Both the position numbers and the translations under genes were made by a program. The notes beneath the pieces were generated by a model, which saw nothing but the letters and a program-made list of their open reading frames with translations, was not told the DNA's origin and ran no database searches. From assembly GCF_026015885.1 (NCBI RefSeq), contig NZ_JAPDUG010000001.1:930001-994000 (forward strand): 64,000 nucleotides of DNA, written 5' to 3'. Each line of letters opens with the position of its first letter. Position 1 is the first letter of the stretch. Source of the DNA: Halocynthiibacter sp. SDUM655004 (GTDB taxonomy: Bacteria > Pseudomonadota > Alphaproteobacteria > Rhodobacterales > Rhodobacteraceae). Positions 53,299 to 61,717 of this stretch are shown here, piece by piece.

Positions 53299-53592
53299 TT
53301 AGAGCGTGCGCGGCATGAGCTCCTTCTTGCACTCTTTAGGCGGGAGCTTGCCGCTGGTGAAAGCTTCTGCATTACAGGTTTTGCAATTCCAGCGTGTCAT
53401 TGGCTGTTGATGTTTCTGGCGTTTCCATTTGCATCTTGGCTTTGGGTTACGCGAAAAATTGCCCTTGTTTACAAGAAATATGAGCCCCGCACATGAAACA
53501 ACAGCCACAACGATTAAGATGCTATTGGCTTCTATGAACTGTAATATTGGGCCAGTTTCTGGCTCTGGTTTTATGAATTTTGAGCCGCTCAA
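53299..53592 (-). CDS. Small membrane protein with CxxC motif and TTG start
   Basis: A 97-residue protein with one transmembrane helix (about 24-44, NSILIVVAVVSCAGLIFLV), a basic stretch (RNPKPRCKWKRQKHQQ) and a cytoplasmic tail with WNCKTCNAEAFTSGKLPPKECKK, which looks like a small zinc ribbon missing part of one knuckle. No in-frame ATG precedes the helix, so the start must be the TTG at 53592, with AAGAGAG upstream. A plus-strand frame overlapping it has a poor composition and no such features. Function unknown. Confidence 0.6.
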   Translation of the reverse strand: MSGSKFIKPEPETGPILQFIEANSILIVVAVVSCAGLIFLVNKGNFSRNPKPRCKWKRQKHQQPMTRWNCKTCNAEAFTSGKLPPKECKKELMPRTL

Positions 53593-53675
53593 TAGAAAAT
53601 CTCTCTTGATTGATTGAAGCAGTCAAACGCGAGGTCTCTGTTTTGTCAAATCAGTGCCTAGCCTAAATCCTAACG

Positions 53676-53705
53676 AAAAAGGCCCCGCCGAATGGCGAGG
53701 CCTTT
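53676..53705 (-). terminator. Terminator of ctaD
   Basis: A GC-rich stem with one mismatch (53676-53689 region with 53694-53705) around GAAT; read on the minus strand it runs into five T residues, 25 bp past the ctaD stop. Confidence 0.85.
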
Positions 53706-53729
53706 GTTTGTTTCTATTCGGTCAGCAGC

Positions 53730-55403
53730 TTAGTGGCTGTGGCCTTTGTCCCATTCGGACTGCTTTGGAAGCGTTTCGAATGTGTGCTCTGGTGGTGGGC
53801 ATGGCAGGGTCCACTCGAGAGTGTCTGCATACTCGTTCCAGTAGTTGTTTTCGGTGACTTTCTTACCCCATTTCAGGGAGTAAACCACAACACCGATGAA
53901 GAACAAGAAGGACGCAAAGGAGAGGAACGCACCGTAGGAGCTGATTTTGTTCCAGTAAGCGAATGCTTCAGGATAGTCGATGTAGCGACGTGGCATACCC
54001 TGACGGCCCAAGAAGTGCTGTGGGAAGAAGGTCAGGTTGGCGCCGATGAACATCGCCCAGAAGTGCAGTTTGCCTGCCCATTCTGGATAGTGGCGGCCTG
54101 ACATCTTGCCGAAGTAGAAGTAGATGCCGGAGAAGATACAGAATACGGCACCAAGGCTCATCACGTAGTGGAAGTGCGCCACAACATAGTATGTGTCGTG
54201 ATATGCGCGGTCCACGCCAGCTTGGGACAGAACGATGCCTGTAACGCCGCCAACAGTGAAGAGGAATAGGAAGCCGAGTGCCCAGAGCATCGGAGTTTTG
54301 AACTCGATCGAGCCGCCCCACATAGTGGCGATCCACGAGAAGATCTTAATGCCGGTTGGCACCGCGATCACCATAGTGGCCATCATGAAGTAGCTCTGCT
54401 GGGTGAGGGACATACCAACGGTGTACATGTGGTGCGCCCAAACGACGAAGCCTAGAACACCAATCGCAACCATCGCGTAAACCATCGGAAGGTAACCGAA
54501 GACCGGTTTCTTGGAGAACGTCGCGATGACGTGGGAAACGATCCCGAAGCCAGGCACGATGATGATGTAAACTTCAGGGTGACCGAAGAACCACAGGATG
54601 TGCTGGTACAGAACAGGGTCACCGCCACCGGCAGGATCAAAGAAGGTTGTGCCGAAGTTACGGTCTGTGAGGAGCATGGTGATCGCGCCAGCAAGCACTG
54701 GAAGCGCGAGAAGAATGAGCCATGCGGTCACAAAGATCGACCATGAGAACAGCGGCACTTTGTGAAGCGTCATGCCCGGTGTGCGCATGTTGAGGAAGGT
54801 TGTGATCATGTTGATCGCGCCGAGGATCGAGCTGGCACCGGAGACGTGCACCGCAAAGATCGCAAGGTCCATCGACATGCCGGACTCTGTTGTGGAGAGC
54901 GGCGGATAGAGGACCCAGCCAACACCGGAGCCAAGCTGGCCGTTACCACCAGGTGCAAAGAGCGAGGCAACGCCGAGGCTTACACCGGTAACATAGAGCC
55001 AGAAAGACAGGTTGTTCAGACGTGGGAATGCCATATCAGGCGCGCCGATCTGAAGCGGCATGAAGTAGTTGCCGAACCCGCCGAAGAGAGCAGGGATAAC
55101 AACGAAGAACATCATCAGGACGCCGTGATATGTAATCATCACGTTCCAGAGGTGTCCGTTCGGGGTACACTCTGCGCCGGCATCCGCGAACAGGCGGGCA
55201 CCTTCAAGGCACATGTACTGTACACCAGGGTCCATAAGCTCGAGGCGCATGTAAACGGTGAATGCCACCGAAATGAAACCGACAACTGCGGCAACGATCA
55301 GGTATAGGATGCCGATATCTTTGTGGTTTGTAGACATGAACCAACGGGTAAAGAATCCCCGCTCGTCATGATGTTCGTCGCTATGAATAGCTGCCTCGGC
55401 CAT
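53730..55403 (-). CDS. ctaD: Cytochrome c oxidase subunit I (aa3 type)
   Basis: The catalytic heme-copper subunit in the inner membrane, reducing O2 and pumping protons. The 557-residue chain has twelve hydrophobic helices. Heme a ligands lie in [11 protein letters not shown] and AHFHYV; the Cu-B histidines are in WFFGHPEVY and WAHHMYT, with the Y of HPEVY cross-linked in the family. The D-channel Asp is in [29 protein letters not shown] and the K-channel Lys in TGIKIF. ctaC, ctaE and the assembly genes are not nearby; a solitary ctaD is usual in Rhodobacterales. Confidence 0.97.
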   Translation of the reverse strand: MAEAAIHSDEHHDERGFFTRWFMSTNHKDIGILYLIVAAVVGFISVAFTVYMRLELMDPGVQYMCLEGARLFADAGAECTPNGHLWNVMITYHGVLMMFFVVIPALFGGFGNYFMPLQIGAPDMAFPRLNNLSFWLYVTGVSLGVASLFAPGGNGQLGSGVGWVLYPPLSTTESGMSMDLAIFAVHVSGASSILGAINMITTFLNMRTPGMTLHKVPLFSWSIFVTAWLILLALPVLAGAITMLLTDRNFGTTFFDPAGGGDPVLYQHILWFFGHPEVYIIIVPGFGIVSHVIATFSKKPVFGYLPMVYAMVAIGVLGFVVWAHHMYTVGMSLTQQSYFMMATMVIAVPTGIKIFSWIATMWGGSIEFKTPMLWALGFLFLFTVGGVTGIVLSQAGVDRAYHDTYYVVAHFHYVMSLGAVFCIFSGIYFYFGKMSGRHYPEWAGKLHFWAMFIGANLTFFPQHFLGRQGMPRRYIDYPEAFAYWNKISSYGAFLSFASFLFFIGVVVYSLKWGKKVTENNYWNEYADTLEWTLPCPPPEHTFETLPKQSEWDKGHSH

Positions 55404-55558
55404 TTCAAGCCTCCCCGGTTCTCTAAATCAGTTAGACGCGCAGGGATGGACCCTACGCGACGCGTTCCGCTTTTGTCTTTAGTGCGGTTCTGTCATGCGG
55501 GCAATCTATCAGAGGCCGCATGACACATTTTTTTTCGATTATTGCAGGGCAACCCGCC

Positions 55559-55987
55559 TTAGCTGGCGCCGTCAGCCAGTGAATTCAGGAATGCAGCAAC
55601 GTCTTCGCCGCCTTTTTTCAGCTTGAAAGTCATTTTCGACTTGGCTTTCGAATCGCCTGTGGCCTCTTGAATGTAGGCTTTCGGGTCTTGGACATAGGCA
55701 ACGAGGCTTTCCTCATCCCATGTCAGGCCTTGTTCAGCAGCGGCAGCAAGGCCGGAACCGTATTTGAAACCTTCTTGAGAGCCCATAGTCTTGCCGATGA
55801 TGCCATAGAGGTTCGGACCGGTTTTTCCACCCTTTACCAGGACTTCGTCGCCATTTGCGACCATGTGGCAAGCGGTGCATTTTTTGAATGTCTTAGCGCC
55901 TGCTTCTGCATCACCTTCTGCGAATGCGGGCGAAGCGAGAGAGATGGCGGCAGCCGCGGCTGTAGCTGTCAGTCTTAATAGTGTCAT
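55559..55987 (-). CDS. Class I cytochrome c (c2/c550 type)
   Basis: A periplasmic electron carrier of 142 residues with a signal peptide (1-23, ending PAFAE). The heme site is C37-x-x-C40-H41 (KKCTACHMV) and the axial methionine is M119 in KSKMTFKL. The fold and length match cytochrome c2/c550 of this group (cycA-type), which shuttles electrons between the bc1 complex and the aa3 oxidase. Its neighbour ctaD supports that role. I start it at the ATG at 55987, with GAGG seven bases upstream; an ATG four codons earlier is an alternative. Confidence 0.92.
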   Translation of the reverse strand: MTLLRLTATAAAAAISLASPAFAEGDAEAGAKTFKKCTACHMVANGDEVLVKGGKTGPNLYGIIGKTMGSQEGFKYGSGLAAAAEQGLTWDEESLVAYVQDPKAYIQEATGDSKAKSKMTFKLKKGGEDVAAFLNSLADGAS

Positions 55988-56129
55988 TTCTAACCTCATG
56001 GGTCTGAGTTGTTATCGCGTTGTTCCCCTATACCATAGCGAACCGGATCAAAGGGAAAGGGAAAACTTGTCGCACGGGGTCTTTTAAGCTGTGAAAAACC
56101 TTCGGCCCATAACAATAGTCAAGAGCAGG

Positions 56130-56804
56130 TTATGTTGTGGCGCAGGCAGGGCGGTTCTCTGTAACGCATTGATCAAAGGTGCGTTTTAGCGCCAGGTCGA
56201 CATCATCCATGGTTACGGGAAGACCAAGATCAACGAGGCTGGTCACGCCGTGTTCACGAATTCCACAGGGGACGATTCCCTCAAAATGACTCAGGTCTGG
56301 CTCCACATTGATCGAGATGCCATGAAAGCTGACCCATTTGCGCAGGCGCACACCGATCGCGGCGATTTTGTCTTCGCGTGGGGAGCCGTCTGCGTTGCGT
56401 GGCTTGTCATCGCGGGTCACCCAGACACCAACGCGTCCTTCGCGCCGTTCGCCGCGCACGTTGAATTCGGCAAGGGTTGTGATCACCCATTCCTCAAGCT
56501 CATGCACAAAACAGCGGACATCTTTGCCACGTTTGCCCACATCAAGCATCGCATAGGCCACCCGTTGGCCCGGTCCGTGATAGGTATATTGCCCGCCGCG
56601 TTTGCTTTCATAGACGGGAAAGCGGTCTGGATCGACCAGATCGGCGGGTTTGGCAGAGGTTCCGGCCGTATAGAGCGGCGGATGCTCGACGAGCCAGATC
56701 GCCTCTTCAGCCTCGCCTTTTGCAATCGCATTGGCGCGGGCTTCCATAAACGTCACAGCTTCATCGTAATCTGTTAGGCCGTCTGTTGTGATCCATTCTA
56801 CCAT
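56130..56804 (-). CDS. lipB: Octanoyl-[acyl-carrier protein]:protein octanoyltransferase
   Basis: Transfers octanoate from ACP to lipoyl domains, the first step of lipoate synthesis; LipA is not in the window. The 224-residue enzyme shows [12 protein letters not shown] (69-80), the catalytic Lys146 in KIAAIGVR and Cys180 in IVPCGI, with GVTSL after it. It is the first gene of this strand before the divergent peptidoglycan-binding gene. Confidence 0.95.
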   Translation of the reverse strand: MVEWITTDGLTDYDEAVTFMEARANAIAKGEAEEAIWLVEHPPLYTAGTSAKPADLVDPDRFPVYESKRGGQYTYHGPGQRVAYAMLDVGKRGKDVRCFVHELEEWVITTLAEFNVRGERREGRVGVWVTRDDKPRNADGSPREDKIAAIGVRLRKWVSFHGISINVEPDLSHFEGIVPCGIREHGVTSLVDLGLPVTMDDVDLALKRTFDQCVTENRPACATT

Positions 56805-56904
56805 ATTTTTAGTCTTCTTTTACGCATCTCACCCCGATCTAGGCCTATTTGTGCCGTATTTCTATAGCACATCACCGCAAACGTAGATTTGTTTGGAGGT
56901 TTTG

Positions 56905-58113
56905 ATGTTTTCATTCCGTGCACTGTCGTGCCGTTGTGCTGTTTTGTCGTTTGCCACTGTTTCTGTAATGGCCGTGCAAATGCAACCGGCAAAAGCAGAT
57001 TTCGGGGAAGCGTTGGTTGCGGGGGTTATCAACGGACTTGTTTCAGAAGCATTTGAGCAGCAAGACCAGACAACAACCTCAACACAGCAGGCGACCGTAA
57101 AAAAGAAGGTTACGGTCTCTCCTGAAGTTCAGGAAAATATGGATTTGCAACGTGCGCTTAATCATTTTGGTTTTGCTGCGGGGCATCCTGATGGTGTGCT
57201 TGGAAAGAAGAGCCGCGCGGCGATGGCGCAGGTACAATCCGATCTTGGCTATCCTGTCACGGGCGAGTTCGACGACTATGAACGCGCGTTTATGCTCCGC
57301 AGCTATGATCGCGCCATGGCCAACCCCGAAGAAGCGAAGCAGATCGCGGCGACAAGCCCCTTAGGAATGCGCGCGGTTTTGGTCGAGTACCAGATTCTGG
57401 AAGAGGCACGTATGACGCCGGATAATCCGGATGCGCCAATAGAAGGAGACGGTGCGGCAGAATTTCCAGACCTTTTCGGTGATGCAGGGGAGGGCGACAT
57501 TGCGCTCTCAACCTATTGTGACGAGGTTGGCACGCGCAGCTTTGACAGCAGTGGGCCGGTTTTAAGTCAGCAGAACGCAGATATGTTGCTTGCTGAACAG
57601 TTCTGCTTTGTTCGTGTCCCTGCGATTGAAGATGGCGCGCAGGCCGCGGCTTCGATTGCTGGGCTGACCGACGCGCAGATCGAACAAGAGTGTATGGGGC
57701 TGGTTCCGGCGATGAACGATCTGAGCATTGCTGTTTCGATGCAGTCAATGGACGAGGTTTTGGTCGCCACTCATGAGTGGACGCAGAGCACTGGCGCTTC
57801 GGAAGAGCAATTGTCTACGACGGGCAAGATCTGTCTCTCGGTTGGTTATGACATCGACAATATGGATGTGGCGCTGAGCGCGGCGTTGCTTTTGGCTGCG
57901 GTTGATAATCCGGCATATGCCGAATTGGTTGGGCACCATCTATCGCAGGGATTCGGCGCGACGATGCGGCCGGAGTTGGCGATTGATTGGTATGAAAGCG
58001 CTGCACAGAGCGTTGCTGCCGGTGGCGAAGAAGTCTTTTTGTCTGAGAACATCCTTCGCTTGATGCAGATTTATATGGCAGGGCAAGTTCTTGCCGCCAA
58101 TCTCGGTGGTTAA
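56905..58113 (+). CDS. Exported peptidoglycan-binding protein
   Basis: A 402-residue protein with a signal peptide (about 1-31, QMQPAKA), a Gln/Thr-rich linker and one PG_binding_1 module near residues 75-120 (LQRALNHFGFAAGHPDGVLGKKSRAAMAQVQSDLGYPVTGEFD). The remaining 280 residues are acidic and helical with several cysteines; the final part (AVDNPAYAELVGHHLSQGFGATMRPELAIDWYESAAQ) has a Sel1/TPR flavour. The function is unknown, presumably at the cell wall. The start is the ATG at 56905 with GGAGG five bases upstream. A hairpin follows the gene. Confidence 0.85.
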   Translation: MFSFRALSCRCAVLSFATVSVMAVQMQPAKADFGEALVAGVINGLVSEAFEQQDQTTTSTQQATVKKKVTVSPEVQENMDLQRALNHFGFAAGHPDGVLGKKSRAAMAQVQSDLGYPVTGEFDDYERAFMLRSYDRAMANPEEAKQIAATSPLGMRAVLVEYQILEEARMTPDNPDAPIEGDGAAEFPDLFGDAGEGDIALSTYCDEVGTRSFDSSGPVLSQQNADMLLAEQFCFVRVPAIEDGAQAAASIAGLTDAQIEQECMGLVPAMNDLSIAVSMQSMDEVLVATHEWTQSTGASEEQLSTTGKICLSVGYDIDNMDVALSAALLLAAVDNPAYAELVGHHLSQGFGATMRPELAIDWYESAAQSVAAGGEEVFLSENILRLMQIYMAGQVLAANLGG

Positions 58114-58122
58114 AGAGAAAAG

Positions 58123-58152
58123 GGCAGCAGCGCATTCGGTGACGCTGTTGCC
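58123..58152. terminator. Hairpin after the peptidoglycan-binding gene
   Basis: A 10-bp stem with one G-T pair (58123-58132 with 58143-58152) and a 10-base loop; no T-run on the plus strand, but TTTT on the minus side. In the rest of the 286-bp gap before the tRNA I see only a dyad TGGCGAC-T-GTCGCCA (58216-58230) and the tRNA promoter. Confidence 0.4.
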
Positions 58153-58348
58153 AGTGATACGGTGAATCGGTTTCACGTGGGCGAGGGCGTCGATTTGGGT
58201 GTTGCTTGGTCGTATTGGCGACTGTCGCCAGAATAAGAGCGGCGAAATTGCGGAAAATTTTGCAGCACTTTTCCCATATAAAACAAGGGTATTATCGCCA
58301 AAGACGTGGGGCAAAGGCGGGTTTTAGGATTTTGTGCGCATTTTCCTC

Positions 58349-58377
58349 TTCACATCCCCGAATGCCTTGGCTATACC
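58349..58377 (+). promoter_or_regulatory. Candidate promoter of tRNA-Leu
   Basis: TTCACA (58349-58354), a 17-bp spacer and TATACC (58372-58377), placing transcription start about 16 bases before the mature tRNA 5' end. Confidence 0.45.
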
Positions 58378-58399
58378 GCCGCCACCTACCTGATCACGT

Positions 58400-58486
58400 G
58401 CGGTCGTGGCGGAATTGGTAGACGCGCAGCGTTGAGGTCGCTGTGGGGTAACTCCCGTGGAAGTTCGAGTCTTCTCGACCGCACCA
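58400..58486 (+). tRNA. tRNA-Leu (GAG anticodon)
   Basis: An 87-nucleotide gene with the CCA end encoded. The acceptor stem is GCGGTCG with CGACCGC, followed by A and CCA. The D arm starts TGGCGGAATTGGTAGACGC. The anticodon stem is CAGCG/CGCTG with loop TTGAGGT, giving anticodon GAG, which reads CUC and CUU leucine codons. The long variable arm (GTGGGGTAACTCCC) and T-arm GTTCGAGTC are as in class II leucine tRNAs. No integrase or direct repeat of its 3' end is next to it. Confidence 0.97.
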
Positions 58487-58728
58487 ATCAGTCTCCTGAT
58501 AGAGATGTGATTTGATCTAGATGGTTGGTTCTCCTGCATTTTTTCGTTTTTTGCGCAGACATTCCTGCCATGCGTTCGGTCATACTGCTTTGCTGCGTTG
58601 CGTGATTCAGGGGCGTGATATAGGCTTCATGTATTCGTTTATTTCACCGCATGGGCTCTATTTCGGCCCAAGAAAGCGGTGCAAATTTCTGTCGAAGCGC
58701 GAATTGCTTTTTAGCTCGGAGAGTCAGG

Positions 58729-59679
58729 ATGTTGCCAAAAATTATTCCCGCCATTGCCGCTTGTGCAATCACATTGTCTGTGGGTTTTGCCCCGGTTTCT
58801 GTCAGCGCGGAGGCAAGCGGACCTGATTATTACCGCGTTACTGGGGTTTCGGCCGATGATGTGCTGAACATCCGAGCACAGCCAAAAGCCTCCGCAACCA
58901 AAGTTGGACAAATTCCGGCCAACGGAGACGGGCTGCAAAATCTTGGCTGTGTTGGCGAGATGAGCTTTGCCGAATGGGAAAAAGCTTCAGAAGCAGAGCG
59001 GGCGGCAGCAGCCAAGAAGCGGTGGTGCGAGATTGAATACGCCGGTACGCGCGGATGGGTTGCGGGCTGGTTCCTTGCGGAAGGAAACGCGCCTGCACAG
59101 GTATCTGGCTCAAAGCCCGCATTTGATTGCGCCAAGGCTTCGAGTGAGGTTGAGAACGCGATTTGCGCCGATCCGCGCCTTGGGCAATTGGATCAGGAAC
59201 TCTCGCGCGTTTACAATTTGGCGGTAAACGGGCCGAATATGACAGCAGATCGGTTGAAAGAGCTGAAAGCCTATCAGCGCGGCTGGATCAAAGGGCGTGA
59301 TGAGTGCTGGAAATCTCAATCCGACCTGACCGATTGCGTTGTGGATAATTACGCATTGCGGATCAACGAGATCAGAACGGGATATGCAGATGCACGCGCC
59401 GATGATGCGAGCGGCGTTTCAGTTGGGCCATTTCCTTATGTTTGCGACGGCCTGACCGCGGTAGTTTCTGTGGGATTTGTGAATGTTGACCCAGGCGTTG
59501 TTACTCTGCGCTGGGCGGATAACGCGGTTGCGCTTGATCAGGTCCAAGCAGCGTCTGGCGCGAAATACGAAGGCGAAACCTATCGCGGCAAAGTCGGTTT
59601 CTGGTCCAAGGGAGATGAAGCGATATTCTCGCTGTCGGATCGGGGCGATATGCAGTGTAAACAGGACGCGATGGGCTGA
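58729..59679 (+). CDS. Exported SH3-LprI-MliC protein, putative lysozyme inhibitor
   Basis: A 316-residue protein with a signal peptide (1-27, ending VSVSA) and three parts. An SH3_3-like domain (34-118, YYRVTGVSADDVLNIRAQP ... WVAGWF). An LprI/DUF1311 domain (131-217, FDCAKASSEVENAICADPRLGQLDQELSRVY, with the four cysteines of that family). A C-terminal MliC-like domain (about 236-316), with YVCDG and the hallmark ASGAKY followed by FWSKGDEA. MliC and LprI proteins inhibit C-type and related lysozymes; an SH3 partner could bind peptidoglycan. I start it at the ATG at 58729, with GGAGAG upstream. Confidence 0.85.
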   Translation: MLPKIIPAIAACAITLSVGFAPVSVSAEASGPDYYRVTGVSADDVLNIRAQPKASATKVGQIPANGDGLQNLGCVGEMSFAEWEKASEAERAAAAKKRWCEIEYAGTRGWVAGWFLAEGNAPAQVSGSKPAFDCAKASSEVENAICADPRLGQLDQELSRVYNLAVNGPNMTADRLKELKAYQRGWIKGRDECWKSQSDLTDCVVDNYALRINEIRTGYADARADDASGVSVGPFPYVCDGLTAVVSVGFVNVDPGVVTLRWADNAVALDQVQAASGAKYEGETYRGKVGFWSKGDEAIFSLSDRGDMQCKQDAMG

Positions 59680-59827
59680 TATTTCGCCTTAGCTATCCAA
59701 AATACGCAGAAACCGTGTGGCTTTCATCCGCGATCACCAAAAATTTTACGTGGTGAGGGCCACACGATCTTTGAAGATCTCAAAAACCTGTTAGGCTCCA
59801 AGAAACAATTTTTACGGAGTTTTTCGC

Positions 59828-61717
59828 TTGCGATTTATACAGGGCGCCAACTTTCTAGCGCAGCGCGCATCAACGACGTTGCGATCAACTTGGCAGAGCA
59901 AATTGGCGGGGCACTGGCTGCGTCGGGGTATTCACGGGCTGGCGTTTCTTGGGGCAACAGCAAGTGCGGCCTTCGCGTTTGATGCGAGCTTGAAAGTGTC
60001 GCCAGCAAACGAAGAGCTTCAGGATACACTTGAAGCGCAATCGCTGACGTTCCTCCTTACGGAGCAGGAAACCGAAAACGCCTCCGAGATCGTGTCGACT
60101 GCGCTTGCGGACTACGGCAAACTGCTCGGCGCGTTGTACGAGCAAGGGTATTTCGGCGCTGTTATCAGCATCAAAGTGGATGGTCGCGAGGCGGGGAATC
60201 TGTCGCCCGTTGTTCCGCCGACTTCGGTGAACCGGATTGTGATCGATGTTCAGCAAGGGCCACAGTTCAAGTTCGGCAAAGCGCAGGTTTCACCAATCGC
60301 GCCGGGAACGGTCATGCCGCCTGAGTTTGCGACCGGACAGATTGCCGGAACGCCACAGATCGAAAATGCAGTAAGCACAGCGGTCACCGGTTGGCGAGAT
60401 GTCGGACACGCAAAGGTCGAGCCGAGCGGTCAGAAGATCGTTGCGGACCATCGCCGCCAAACGCTTGATGCAGAGGTACAGCTTGCGCCGGGGCGTCAAC
60501 TCAAGTTTGGCGATTTAAATGTAACCGGCACCGAGCGTATGAAACCCGCGCGGGTTCAAGAGATTGCCGGCCTGCCAACGGGTAAGGTATTTTCGCCCAA
60601 GGAGCTTTCGGATTCTGCAAAGCGCCTGCGCCGGACAGGGATATTCCAGTCGGTTTCAGTTACCGAGGCCGATAACGCCAATCCGGACGGCACACTTGAT
60701 ATTGATCTGTTCGTGACGGAAAACAAGCTGCACCGCTTCGGCTTTGGTGGTGAACTTTCAACGGACCGTGGCCTTGGTGTCTCGACATATTGGCTCCATC
60801 GCAACTTATTTGGTGGTGGTGAACGGCTTCGGGTCGAGTTGAAGTTTGACGGGATCAGCAATGACAACGTGAACCGCGAAGATCGTTTTCAGGTGCGGTT
60901 CGAGCGCCCCGCGACGTTTAATCCTGACATAGATTTCTTTACGCAGTTCCAGCTCCTTCGCTCGCGGCAGGAAAACTACGAAGGTGATTTCGCCAGCTTC
61001 GAGGTTGGTATCCGTCGCTATGCGGGCGATGATTACATCTATAATCTGGGCCTTGGATACCGTGCCGGTAACGTTGAGGATATTCGCGGCAAAAGCACGT
61101 ATCATTTGGTTGCCGTACGTTACTCGGGTTTTCTGGACAAACGCGACGATCAGCTTGCGCCAACGTCGGGCTATTATCTGAACCCTGAAGTGACGCCATT
61201 CTTCTTGTTTGATGACAGCAAGTTCGCGCTGCAATCCTATGTTGATGCGCGGTTTTTCCAAGAATTGGGTGATACAGGAACGGTTCTTGCCGTACGCGGA
61301 CAGATTGGCAGTATTGCGGGGATTTCGCTCGATGATACGCCCGGCGATCTGCTTTACTATTCCGGTGGTACAAATACTGTTCGTGGCTTTTCCTATCTCT
61401 CGGTCGGGATTGATTACAAAGACGGTCTTCTTGGTGGCCGCTCGTTCTTTGCCTCTTCCATCGAAGGGCGCTTCCGCTTGAAAAACAAAGAAGGCTGGAT
61501 GGGCGATCTTGGCTTTGTGGCGTTTTATGACGTTGGATATGTCGGGTCTGAGTCCTTTCCGGACGGCAGCAATGATACGTGGCACGCGGGTGCTGGCGTT
61601 GGGGTGCGATATTACACGTCGTTTGGTCCGATCCGCTTTGATGTTGCCGTGCCTGTATCGGAGCGCAAGTACGATTCCGATTATCAAATCTACCTCGGTA
61701 TCGGGGAGGCATTCTAA
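59828..61717 (+). CDS. tamA: Translocation and assembly module outer-membrane protein TamA
   Basis: A BamA/TamA-type outer-membrane protein of 629 residues that works with TamB. A signal peptide is predicted near residues 33-50. POTRA domains follow (about 95-325: PPTSVNRIVIDVQQGPQFKFGKAQV, LKFGDLNVTGTERMKPARVQEI with GLPTGKVFSPKELSDSAKRLRRTGIFQSVSV). The C-terminal barrel starts near FGFGGELSTDRGLGVSTYW and has the lid-loop VRGFSYLSVG. The start is a TTG with ACGGAG eight bases upstream; no earlier ATG fits. The stop overlaps the tamB start (TAATG). Confidence 0.93.
   Translation: MRFIQGANFLAQRASTTLRSTWQSKLAGHWLRRGIHGLAFLGATASAAFAFDASLKVSPANEELQDTLEAQSLTFLLTEQETENASEIVSTALADYGKLLGALYEQGYFGAVISIKVDGREAGNLSPVVPPTSVNRIVIDVQQGPQFKFGKAQVSPIAPGTVMPPEFATGQIAGTPQIENAVSTAVTGWRDVGHAKVEPSGQKIVADHRRQTLDAEVQLAPGRQLKFGDLNVTGTERMKPARVQEIAGLPTGKVFSPKELSDSAKRLRRTGIFQSVSVTEADNANPDGTLDIDLFVTENKLHRFGFGGELSTDRGLGVSTYWLHRNLFGGGERLRVELKFDGISNDNVNREDRFQVRFERPATFNPDIDFFTQFQLLRSRQENYEGDFASFEVGIRRYAGDDYIYNLGLGYRAGNVEDIRGKSTYHLVAVRYSGFLDKRDDQLAPTSGYYLNPEVTPFFLFDDSKFALQSYVDARFFQELGDTGTVLAVRGQIGSIAGISLDDTPGDLLYYSGGTNTVRGFSYLSVGIDYKDGLLGGRSFFASSIEGRFRLKNKEGWMGDLGFVAFYDVGYVGSESFPDGSNDTWHAGAGVGVRYYTSFGPIRFDVAVPVSERKYDSDYQIYLGIGEAF

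Noticed and set aside
53215-53496. Plus-strand 93-codon frame over the small membrane protein
   Set aside because: It overlaps the minus-strand frame, which has a good membrane helix and a CxxC motif, and it has no recognisable feature itself.
54762-55307. Plus-strand 181-codon frame opposite ctaD
   Set aside because: An antisense shadow of a highly conserved gene; His/Glu-rich composition with no family resemblance.
58400-58486. tRNA-Leu as the edge of an integrated element
   Set aside because: No integrase, no repeat of the tRNA 3' end and no change in gene character on either side.
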